Source: an uncultured Bacteroidales bacterium
GTDB taxonomy: Bacteria > Bacteroidota > Bacteroidia > Bacteroidales > P3
Assembly: GCA_910586395.1 (NCBI GenBank)
Contig: CAJUFX010000003.1
Span: forward strand, 65,915 to 129,914
Length of the DNA: 64,000 nt
Direction of reading: 5' to 3'
Shown here: positions 34,293 to 41,069 of the stretch, piece by piece
Position numbering within the stretch: the first letter of the stretch is position 1
Layout of the letters: each line of letters starts with the position of its first letter
Position numbers and translations under genes: made by a program
The notes under the pieces: generated by a model
Told to the model about the DNA's origin: nothing
Databases searched by the model: none
What the model saw: the letters and a program-made list of their open reading frames with translations, nothing else

Positions 34293-35166
34293 CAGGATTT
34301 TACGGTGGACGCGCGTCGGTAGGGCGGGCTTTTCCGGTGTAGCGGGCCGGGTGTTGCCGGTGGTCGCGGCTTTTGCGATGTGGCTGTCGGTGTCGTCGTT
34401 CGGCGCGTTGCAGGCGCAGGTGCCCGCGCGGCCGGTGCCGCCGCGTTTGGTGAACGACATGGCCGGGGTGTTCTCGCCGGCGCAACGGCAGGCGATGGAG
34501 ATGGAGCTCGTGGCTTTCGACGATACGACGTCCAATCAGATAGCGGTCGTGACCTTGCCGTCGCTGGGCGGTTACGCGGCGGCCGACATGGCCTACGAAA
34601 TCGGCAAGCGGTGGGGGGTAGGGCAGGCTGAGTACGACAACGGCGTCGTCGTGCTGATCAAGCCCAAGACGGCCGACGGCAGCGGCGAGGTGTTTATCGC
34701 GCCGGGCTACGGCTTGGAGGGGGCCATTCCCGATGCGGTCTGCAAGCGGATCATCGAAGACGAGATGATTCCTTATTTCCGCGAAAACGATTATTATGGC
34801 GGCACGCAGGCGGCTTTGGCGGTCTTGAAAGCCTTGGCGGCCGGTGAAATCAAGGCCGAAAACTACCTGAAGGACGATGTGACGGAGGTGATTTTAGGGG
34901 CGGCCGTCGCCGTGGTTTTGGGTTTCATCCTGCTGGTGGTGATGCTGGTTATCGGCGGCAAGAACAAGGACGGTTTCAACGGCGGCGGAGACGGCGGGGA
35001 CGGTAACGGATTAGGCGCGGCCATGGGATTGTTGTGGTTGCTGTCGCAAAGCGGCAACCGGTCGCACGGCGGTTCGTGGGGCGGTTTCTCCGGCGGAGGC
35101 GGCTTTGGAGGCGGTGGCTTCGGCGGGGGCGGTTTCGGCGGCGGAGGCGCCGGCGGCCGCTGGTAA
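34282..35166 (+). CDS. TPM-domain protein with signal peptide and Gly-rich tail
   Basis: 294 residues from the ATG inside the previous stop (overlap 11 bases), which precedes a signal-like segment (VVAAFAMWLSVSSFGALQAQ, to about residue 47). The TPM domain runs from about 55 to 190: LVNDMAGVFSPAQRQAMEME, NQIAVVTLPSLGG, GVVVLIKPK and IAPGYGLEGAIPD. One helix (VILGAAVAVVLGFILLVVML) near residues 203-222 is followed by a glycine-rich tail with repeated GGGGFGGGGFG, a hallmark of the YgcG subgroup. It lies in the lemA-TPM-TPM group found widely in bacteria; probable envelope function. Confidence 0.88.
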   Translation: MKNSRILRWTRVGRAGFSGVAGRVLPVVAAFAMWLSVSSFGALQAQVPARPVPPRLVNDMAGVFSPAQRQAMEMELVAFDDTTSNQIAVVTLPSLGGYAAADMAYEIGKRWGVGQAEYDNGVVVLIKPKTADGSGEVFIAPGYGLEGAIPDAVCKRIIEDEMIPYFRENDYYGGTQAALAVLKALAAGEIKAENYLKDDVTEVILGAAVAVVLGFILLVVMLVIGGKNKDGFNGGGDGGDGNGLGAAMGLLWLLSQSGNRSHGGSWGGFSGGGGFGGGGFGGGGFGGGGAGGRW

Positions 35167-35215
35167 GCGCCGGATAGGTGGGGTATAACGATGCGTTTTT
35201 CCTCGCCAGCCCGAA

Positions 35216-35689
35216 GTGTGTTTGTATAATGTTTTGAATATAAAGAAGATTCTGTTTGTATGCCATGGCAACATCTGCCGTTCGCCCATGGCTGAATATG
35301 TGATGAAGGCGCTCGTGGCCGAGGCAGGCCGCTCGGCCGAATTCGAAATCGCGTCGGCCGCCACTTCGGCCGAGGAAATCGGCAACGGCGTGTATCCGCC
35401 CGTGCGCCGGTTGCTGGAGGCGGCCGACATCGACTGTTCGGCCCATGCCGCCCGGCAGATGACGGTGGCCGACTACCGGCATTACGACCTCGTCGTGGTC
35501 ATGGACGGACAGAATTTGGCCAACATCCGCCGCATCATCGGCAGCGACCCCGACGGCAAGGTGTGCCGGCTGTTGGACTTTACGCCCACGCCCGGCGACA
35601 TCGCCGACCCGTGGTACACGCGCGACTTCAACCTGACCTGGCGGCAGGTCAACGCCGGTTGCCGCGCCCTGCTGGCGCGGCTGGCTTGA
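35216..35689 (+). CDS. Low-molecular-weight protein-tyrosine phosphatase
   Basis: Dephosphorylates tyrosines through a cysteine nucleophile. The signature CHGNICRS (CX5R) follows ILFVCHGNICRSPMAEYV near residue 13, and the general acid Asp is in DIADPWY near residue 130; both are intact. The N-terminus is uncertain: GTG at 35216 gives 157 residues, TTG at 35234 gives 151. These phosphatases often pair with a BY-kinase in capsule loci; no such kinase is visible here. It stands apart from the TPM genes and before the toxin-antitoxin pair. Confidence 0.88.
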   Translation: MCLYNVLNIKKILFVCHGNICRSPMAEYVMKALVAEAGRSAEFEIASAATSAEEIGNGVYPPVRRLLEAADIDCSAHAARQMTVADYRHYDLVVVMDGQNLANIRRIIGSDPDGKVCRLLDFTPTPGDIADPWYTRDFNLTWRQVNAGCRALLARLA

Positions 35690-35763
35690 GGATGTTTATA
35701 GTGGCGTCAGATGTGCTGTCCACCGTGATGGCGCTATCATCCACCCGTGTTGCATATTTTTTG

Positions 35764-35771
35764 TAAATTTG
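35764..35771 (+). promoter_or_regulatory. Putative -7 element of the toxin-antitoxin operon
   Basis: TAAATTTG matches TAnnTTTG; the start codon at 35796 follows a ribosome-site-like AAAGGGGGAA. A proper -33 element at the usual distance was not found. Confidence 0.45.
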
Positions 35772-35795
35772 TCGGTAAATAAAGGGGGAAAAACG

Positions 35796-36020
35796 ATGAC
35801 ACAATTGATATTGAACATAGAAAATCCGGATATTCTGCCAAGTTTGCGTAAGGTGCTTGGGGAGTTGAAGGGCGTTTCCATAGCGCAGAGTGTGTCGGAT
35901 ACGTCGGATGATATGATATTGAAGAGCATAGAGACTGCGTATGAAGAGGTCCGTTCTGCGCGTAAACAAGGAAAGCGCTTGGAGCAATTGGATGAATTGA
36001 TAGCAGAGTTAAAGGCTTAA
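35796..36020 (+). CDS. Antitoxin-like small protein of a type II pair
   Basis: 74 residues: an N-terminal beta-like segment (MTQLILNIENPD), then helices (ILPSLRKVLGELKG and MILKSIETAYEEVRSARKQG). Size, position and the following RelE-type toxin point to an antitoxin, though I do not recognise a named DNA-binding family such as HTH or Phd. The ATG at 35796 has the purine-rich leader AAAGGGGGAA; an upstream ATG at 35769 is less likely. Local base composition is lower in GC than the flanks, consistent with horizontal transfer. Confidence 0.65.
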   Translation: MTQLILNIENPDILPSLRKVLGELKGVSIAQSVSDTSDDMILKSIETAYEEVRSARKQGKRLEQLDELIAELKA

Positions 36021-36025
36021 GGTGG

Positions 36026-36358
36026 ATGGTCAATATCTATTATACTTCCGAGTTTAAGAAACGGGCCAAGCAGTTGTCTAAAAAATATGTCTCGTTTGTA
36101 ACGGATTTGTCTGATTTGCAATGTCGATTGAAAGAGAATCCTTATGATGGCATCGATTTGGGGAATGGCATACGGAAAATTCGTATGCGGATTGTCAGTA
36201 AGGGAAAAGGCAAGAGCGGTGGCGCCAGGGTCATTTCGTTTATAGTCGCTGTTTCGGAAGACGTGGAGGTTACCTTACTGACGATTTATGATAAATCGGA
36301 ACAGGGCAATATCAGCGACAAGGCGATCAAACGTTTGATTGCCGATTTGCAGTATTAG
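36026..36358 (+). CDS. RelE/ParE-family toxin
   Basis: 110 residues starting MVNIYYTSEFKKRAKQLSKK, a pattern seen in Bacteroidetes RelE-type toxins, with a run of basic residues, NPYDGIDLGNGIRKIRMR near residue 37 and VTLLTIYDKSEQGNISDKAI near residue 80. These toxins are ribosome-dependent mRNA interferases, neutralised by the cognate antitoxin. It begins 6 bases after the antitoxin stop. An AT-richer composition than the flanks supports acquisition by transfer. Expression of the toxin and protection by the first gene remain to be shown. Confidence 0.75.
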   Translation: MVNIYYTSEFKKRAKQLSKKYVSFVTDLSDLQCRLKENPYDGIDLGNGIRKIRMRIVSKGKGKSGGARVISFIVAVSEDVEVTLLTIYDKSEQGNISDKAIKRLIADLQY

Positions 36359-36370
36359 TTTATTTCTTTA

Positions 36371-36751
36371 TCAGGCTTTTCCGGCTTGTTTTTCAGCGGC
36401 TCTGCGGTGCTTTAGGATGGGTTTCATATTTTGCAACGCCCATTCGGTCAGCGTGTGGATGATGGGGACGAGCGACTTCCCGGTATCCGTCAGCGCGTAT
36501 TCCACGCGGAGGGGAACTTCCGGAAAGACCGTGCGGCTCACGAGGCCGTCCGCTTCCAATACATGTAACGTATTGGCGAGCACTTTCGTTGAAATGTCGG
36601 GTATTTGCTTACTCAATTGATTGAACCGTATCGGGCCGTTTTCATCGAGAATCAGAATCAATAACAAGGCCCATTTGTTGCCGAAGCGGGCCACGACGTT
36701 CCGGATCGGACAGATTTCGATGATTGAATTTTTTTCCTCTTTTTTTATCAT
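36371..36751 (-). CDS. HxlR-family transcriptional regulator
   Basis: 126 residues of the winged-helix HxlR family. The family cysteine is in CPIRNVVARFGNKWALLLI near residue 14, and the winged helix contains GPIRFNQLSKQIPDISTKVL near residue 40 and LEADGLVSRTVF near residue 66, with the wing VEYALTDTGKSL. In related regulators (for example YodB, HypR) the N-terminal cysteine senses electrophiles or redox state. It is divergent from a cupin gene with two inverted repeats between them, so it probably controls that gene and itself. Confidence 0.9.
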   Translation of the reverse strand: MIKKEEKNSIIEICPIRNVVARFGNKWALLLILILDENGPIRFNQLSKQIPDISTKVLANTLHVLEADGLVSRTVFPEVPLRVEYALTDTGKSLVPIIHTLTEWALQNMKPILKHRRAAEKQAGKA

Positions 36752-36789
36752 GTCAATCGCTTGTTTTTGACCAAAAGTGACATTTAGGT

Positions 36790-36813
36790 AAGTTACTGGT
36801 CTATTTGTAACTT
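36790..36813. promoter_or_regulatory. Putative HxlR operator 1
   Basis: AAGTTAC (36790-36796) and its exact complement GTAACTT (36807-36813) are separated by 10 bases. It lies upstream of the cupin promoter and near the start of hxlR, so binding there could affect both genes. Confidence 0.55.
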
Positions 36814-36814
36814 A

Positions 36815-36845
36815 TTGGTTGCTATGATTTAGGGTTTTATTTTTG
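36815..36845 (+). promoter_or_regulatory. Cupin gene promoter
   Basis: TTG (36815-36817), 20 bases, then TATTTTTG (36838-36845), matching TAnnTTTG. Transcription would begin near 36852 and leave a leader of about 190 bases, with operator 2 just downstream of the start. Confidence 0.6.
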
Positions 36846-36861
36846 CAGTGTTGAAAAGATG

Positions 36862-36884
36862 GTAACTTTCTAATACAAAGTTAC
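36862..36884. promoter_or_regulatory. Putative HxlR operator 2
   Basis: GTAACTTT (36862-36869) and AAAGTTAC (36877-36884) form a perfect 8-base inverted repeat with a 7-base spacer. It lies about 10 bases after the predicted start point of the cupin transcript, a place where a bound repressor would block elongation. Confidence 0.6.
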
Positions 36885-37041
36885 TGTTTTTGGGCGATAA
36901 GACCAAACGGCTGCGACGCAGATTAGGGGCGCAAAGTCGGGGCGCGTCAGAAAAACAGATTCGGGGAGGCAAAAAACGCGGTTAGCCTGAATGCCCCGGC
37001 TTGAAACACGCAAACCAATAACCAATAAAACCATAAAAGAC

Positions 37042-37491
37042 ATGAAAACGATGCAAAAAACAGCGGAGGCGGCCAACTTTACCGCCGTGGACTTCGGTAA
37101 AATGAACGATTTGAAAGACTATGTGCTGGAACTGGGGCCGGACGTCAAGATTCCCGGAAAGGTGTTCGGCGGCGCGGTCCTGAAGGCGACGGGGGGCGAC
37201 TTCTCGTTTCAGATGTTTCAGCCGGGTACGGAAACGGGCTTCCTCCATGCGCACAAGACCCACGAGGAACTCTATTTCTTTTTGAGCGGTTCGGGCGAAT
37301 TTCAGGTGGACGGGCAGGTGTTTCCCGTACACGAAGGCAGCGTGGTGCGTGTGGCGCCGGCTGGCAAACGCTCGGTGCGCAACAACGGGACCGCGCCGCT
37401 CGTTATGCTCTGCGTGCAGTACCGCGGCAACACGCTTACGGCCGAAGACGCCGCCGACGGCAATATCCTCAACGAGCCGGTCAAGTGGTAA
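37042..37491 (+). CDS. Cupin-domain protein
   Basis: 149 residues of the small cupin type. The metal-binding cupin motifs are recognisable: GFLHAHKTHEELYFFLSGSG (His, His, Glu, near residues 68-87) and PVHEGSVVRVAPAGKRSVRN (His near residue 97). No partner domain is present, so substrate or function cannot be assigned. The ATG at 37042 is preceded by a gap with no better start. The promoter is flanked by HxlR-type operators, which suggests induction by an electrophile or redox signal. Confidence 0.82.
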   Translation: MKTMQKTAEAANFTAVDFGKMNDLKDYVLELGPDVKIPGKVFGGAVLKATGGDFSFQMFQPGTETGFLHAHKTHEELYFFLSGSGEFQVDGQVFPVHEGSVVRVAPAGKRSVRNNGTAPLVMLCVQYRGNTLTAEDAADGNILNEPVKW

Positions 37492-37515
37492 ACGCCCGGC
37501 TGTCCCGCCCGCTCC

Positions 37516-37551
<36 letters not shown>

Positions 37552-37602
37552 CACCGGCTATCCGGTGGTTCAGGCGGCCGTCGTCGGGTCGATCCGTAAT
37601 GG

Positions 37603-37641
37603 AATCCCCGTCTGCCAGGTTGCGGACGGGGATTTATTTTT
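37603..37641 (+). terminator. Rho-independent terminator after the cupin gene
   Basis: A perfect 10-base stem, AATCCCCGTC (37603-37612) with GACGGGGATT (37625-37634), is followed by TATTTTTCG. It ends transcription about 110 bases after the cupin stop, beyond the GTCT tract. Confidence 0.8.
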
Positions 37642-37670
37642 CGTCCGCTTGGGCGGGCAGGGCGGTTTAC

Positions 37671-38654
37671 CTAATAGAGCCTGTGTTCTGTCTGCGGGTT
37701 TACCGTCTTGTAAACCAGTTCGCCGCGTTCAAGGTTTAGGATGACGTCCGTCTTTTCGTTATGAAGCCTTACGTCTGAGGCCAATATCTTGTCGCCCTTG
37801 TAGAGGGCGGTCCGCTGTGCATCCGTCAGCCGCAAGCGGTCGAAGATGCTCTCCAGGCAGTCGGTGCCTGTCTTGCTGTAATCGAACTCCGCGCGTTGCA
37901 GATAGCACGGTTCTTCGCCCTCCTTAAGGTCGGATTCAACAAGTTGTTGCAACGGCACCTTGACAAAGTCGGAGAGAGTTTGTAATTTTGTCTGCGTAAG
38001 GCGTATGTCCGTCGGCGGTGTCGGTTCGCATCGTGAGGACGGCATCGAGATACCGGGCATACCGTCTTTAATGGGAGGAGCGTAACCGAGGGCTGTAGTT
38101 ACCCCGTGCGATGCGGGAAATTCTGATGGACAGGTTACGATTCCTCTCATTTCTTTTACATTCAGGGCATAGGCTTTGGCTTCTTCGCCCAGTTCCACCG
38201 TCCCGTCGTAGTATTCCCGTATCATCATCCGGACCGAATAGGGCTTGCCGTCAATCCATGCGCCGGCATAGAACCGGTGGTTGGCCTTGATGCGGTTGTT
38301 TCCCTTTACTTCCTTGCCATGGGAATTGATTCTGGTAGCCGGTTCCAATTTGGAATATCCTAAGACGGCGATTCTTACCAGTGTGTCCAGATTGGTTACG
38401 GCGGAGAGGTGGATGGGTGTCAATACTTCATTGTCGTAAATTTCGTTGGTCATTTTTCCGATGCCTTCATTAGACAGGAAAAAGTGCCACCCGCTGTACT
38501 TGTTGTATAGTAGGTGGGGCAACGTTCTGAGTTCGTCCCGGGTCTGAGGTGCTGAGAGGGGGCGGTATTCTACGTTCACCATTTGGACGGCGGTGTCCAA
38601 AGCCGGCAGTTCGAGCGGCCGTCGGTTGAGCATTCTGAAATTCTGCATGTTCAT
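37671..38654 (-). CDS. Orphan protein of unknown function
   Basis: 327 residues from the ATG at 38654 (MNMQNFRMLNRRPLELPALD); a second ATG is 6 bases on and longer frames upstream look non-coding. One stretch, RFYAGAWIDGKPYSVRMMIRE near residue 130, resembles the LPD-type modules of large mobile-element proteins, but this is only an impression. The C-terminal half includes LRLTDAQRTALYKGDKILASD. No signal peptide, membrane segment or catalytic motif is obvious. It lies between the cupin terminator and a 0.9-kb gene-free stretch in the accessory part of the window. Confidence 0.6.
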   Translation of the reverse strand: MNMQNFRMLNRRPLELPALDTAVQMVNVEYRPLSAPQTRDELRTLPHLLYNKYSGWHFFLSNEGIGKMTNEIYDNEVLTPIHLSAVTNLDTLVRIAVLGYSKLEPATRINSHGKEVKGNNRIKANHRFYAGAWIDGKPYSVRMMIREYYDGTVELGEEAKAYALNVKEMRGIVTCPSEFPASHGVTTALGYAPPIKDGMPGISMPSSRCEPTPPTDIRLTQTKLQTLSDFVKVPLQQLVESDLKEGEEPCYLQRAEFDYSKTGTDCLESIFDRLRLTDAQRTALYKGDKILASDVRLHNEKTDVILNLERGELVYKTVNPQTEHRLY

Positions 38655-39555
38655 TTTTGTTTGTATATGGGTTGTGGCGGATGGGGGCGCAACGTGTGAC
38701 CGCAAGGCTGGTTTATAGCGTTTTGCAGCAACCGCAACGCTGGCTCTTAATATGTGACCATCGCGGTTGTTAATAACGTTTGACCGCAACCTGTATAGGA
38801 TTATACGTTCGGGGATAGAAAACAGATGAGAAAAAGTTGAGGAACCCGCTCTAATGGCGGCTTGTGGCGCGTTGGACGATTGCTTTTGCCGGCCATCGCG
38901 CTTTTCGCGGCGACAACGCTGTTGCGCCTCCACATACGCTGCGCTCCCTAAGTGCGGCTACACAGCGTGTCGTCCGCTAATACGCCCCGCCCACGAGTCC
39001 CGCGGCCATCCTGAAACCCGCGCCACGGCTCAGAAGTTCGCTTTCGCGCACCATTTATTCACGTCATAAATTGTACATAGCGGTGTTCATGATTTTGCTA
39101 CGCGTGAAGTTCGGCGGCGGTTCGGCATAGCCCAAGTGAACTTGATCTCTGCGCTCACCTTGCACGAACTTTCGCTACGCTCAATTCTCGCCATGGCATA
39201 CGATCAAGCAAGCTTGGCGTCTGCTCGTTTATTTTCGATGAAGTCCGGCTGCGATTCGGACATTGAAGCGAGCTTCATGTCACTCACCTTGCACGGACTT
39301 TGGCTTAACGAAATGGTTGAAAAATTTTCTTTAAATATTGACAATCCGATATATATATTACGTTAGCGGCTTGAAAACGGGGCGGTGGGGAATGTGGCTG
39401 GAGATTATGGAATAATCATGAAAAAAAGATAGTTATGAAAAAATGAAAATACCTGCCCCCCAAAGTTAGGCATAAAATTCAGGGGGCATCCCCGCCGCCA
39501 TGCGTTGTAGTGGCCGCGCGGCGGACGGGGGGCATGTTTTTACCCCAAGATGCCG
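38655..39555. other. 0.9-kb spacer without a recognisable gene
   Basis: No family-like frame was found on either strand. It contains CAACCGC (38729-38735) with its complement GCGGTTG (38763-38769), a near-perfect direct repeat CTCACCTTGCACGRACTTT (39154-39172 and 39283-39301), and two GC-rich stems near its right end: TGCCCCC/GGGGGCA (39454-39460 with 39482-39488) and an imperfect stem around 39489-39535 that could end transcription of the ATPase gene on the minus strand. It may be decayed mobile DNA. Confidence 0.5.
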
Positions 39556-40944
39556 TTAGCTTTCGCCATAGGCAAAATCCACAATATTTTGTGGATAGAG
39601 GATATTTATTTTCTCAACAGGGTCTTTAGGCGTGTTTTTCAGAAATAGGACGGGGATGATTTTCTTGTCTTTAGCAAAAGGCAGACAGGCGGCCTTGTCA
39701 AGAAGCCTCTTTTGAATCACGGCGGCGATTTCTGGTGCCGTCCATTTGCATTCTCCGACCAAAAGGGCTTTCCCGTCTTCCGATTCGGCCATTACATCGA
39801 ATTCCATTTCCCGAAACCCGGTGTCTGTTTTGACGGTTCCCCACCAACGGGCGGCTTCACCCCAGCGGTATCCGAAAAGCCGGTTGCCGCTGACGGTCTC
39901 CCGGCAAAGGTATTCCCAATAAAGGCTTACATATTCATTCATGTGCCTCTCTATTGTTTCGAGCACATAGCTCCGCCGACCCCGTCCGATATTGGAGAGG
40001 TTGGGCATAATGAAGGTGTAGTAAAAATTAACCAATGGGTCGTGGATACGGTAGAGGCTTTTTTTGGATTTTTTAGGACTTTCGCCAAAGGGAATGTCCC
40101 GCCGCAGATATTTCATCTGTATCAAACGGTCGATAGGACCTGACAAAGCCGTGGCTTCGCGGCCCATCCGCGTGGCTATTTCGGCTAGGCGGTTGGCACC
40201 GCCGGCCACTATGGCCAGTAATGATTCCGATTGAACCGTGGCTGTCATGTCGTCCAGAAACAACCGTTTTGGTTCATCATACAAAATGGCGGTAGGGCTC
40301 AGCATGGTGTTCCGGATGGCGTCCTGTAAATCGGTATATTCCGTCCGCAATTCCCAATAGCGCGGCACGCCGCCCCATACACTGTATTCTTCAATCGTGG
40401 TTACGGCGTCTGTATGGAGCGCTTCTTGCAGATACGGCAGGGGCAGAGGTTGTATGTTCAAGATGGCGTGAGCCCGACCGAATAAAGGTTCGGATTGCGA
40501 AAGCACCATATTCTGCATCATACGTTGCGAACTTCCGCAAATGATAAGGTTGTATTTCAGCGTTTTTTCGTCGATGAGCCGTTGCAAAACGGACGGTAGT
40601 TCCGGCGAATGTTTCACCATATAGGGAAACTCATCGAGGCATAGGGTAAATTGACTTGTTGTCAAGGCGTTGAGTATTCTGAAAAGATCTTCCCAGGACG
40701 TATATTGGGCCGAAGCCAGTTCCGGATGTTTTTCGGAAAGCTGTTTCTTCAAAAGTTCGCGTTGTATAGGGGCTATGACATCGCCCGCCATATAGTAAAC
40801 ATCATCCGGGGTCAAGACCCGTTTGATTAAAGTGGATTTGCCCAGTCGTCGTCTTCCGAGCACAACGACGAATCGGGGCGGAGTATCCTGATTAAGGGCA
40901 TGATTCAATGCGGCGATTTCTTCTTGGCGATCCAAAAAATCCAT
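39556..40944 (-). CDS. Archaeal-type P-loop ATPase with DUF234 nuclease-like domain
   Basis: 462 residues. The ATPase half has Walker A in VVVLGRRRLGKSTLIKR (near residue 28), Walker B-like FTLCLDEFPYM near residue 100 and sensor-like LIICGSSQRMM near residue 135. The second half includes the winged-helix-like LAEIATRMG near residue 254 and a DUF234-type region whose EFDVMAESEDGKALLVGECKW near residue 395 fits a PD-(D/E)xK nuclease fold. Family members are widespread in mobile or accessory loci; function unknown, though DNA repair or defence has been suggested for relatives. It is a single gene, with an inverted repeat over its promoter. Confidence 0.82.
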   Translation of the reverse strand: MDFLDRQEEIAALNHALNQDTPPRFVVVLGRRRLGKSTLIKRVLTPDDVYYMAGDVIAPIQRELLKKQLSEKHPELASAQYTSWEDLFRILNALTTSQFTLCLDEFPYMVKHSPELPSVLQRLIDEKTLKYNLIICGSSQRMMQNMVLSQSEPLFGRAHAILNIQPLPLPYLQEALHTDAVTTIEEYSVWGGVPRYWELRTEYTDLQDAIRNTMLSPTAILYDEPKRLFLDDMTATVQSESLLAIVAGGANRLAEIATRMGREATALSGPIDRLIQMKYLRRDIPFGESPKKSKKSLYRIHDPLVNFYYTFIMPNLSNIGRGRRSYVLETIERHMNEYVSLYWEYLCRETVSGNRLFGYRWGEAARWWGTVKTDTGFREMEFDVMAESEDGKALLVGECKWTAPEIAAVIQKRLLDKAACLPFAKDKKIIPVLFLKNTPKDPVEKINILYPQNIVDFAYGES

Positions 40945-40958
40945 AAACCGTGTGTATT

Positions 40959-41003
40959 AATAATTATATTTTCGAAAAATTATTTTTTGCAAATATAATT
41001 ATT
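40959..41003 (-). promoter_or_regulatory. 13-base inverted repeat overlapping a -7 element before the ATPase gene
   Basis: AATAATTATATTT (40959-40971) and its exact complement (40991-41003) flank a 19-base spacer. On the minus strand TATATTTG (40990-40997) is a full -7 match inside the outer arm. A -33 TTTG was not seen. The geometry suggests autoregulation, but an AT-rich palindrome can arise by chance. Confidence 0.45.
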
Positions 41004-41069
41004 TTTCATCAGATGTCGAAATCGAATGACGTTTCGTGAAGCAGGGGGACCAGCGGTTATCCCGCTGGC

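Noticed and set aside
38655..39555. Possible CRISPR array in the gene-free spacer
   Set aside because: Only one direct repeat pair was found, at a spacing of 129 bases, with no regular series.
41050..41068. Rho-independent terminator after nuoN
   Set aside because: The stem CCAGCG/CGCTGG is short and has no following T-run on the minus strand, so it is only mentioned in the nuoN entry.
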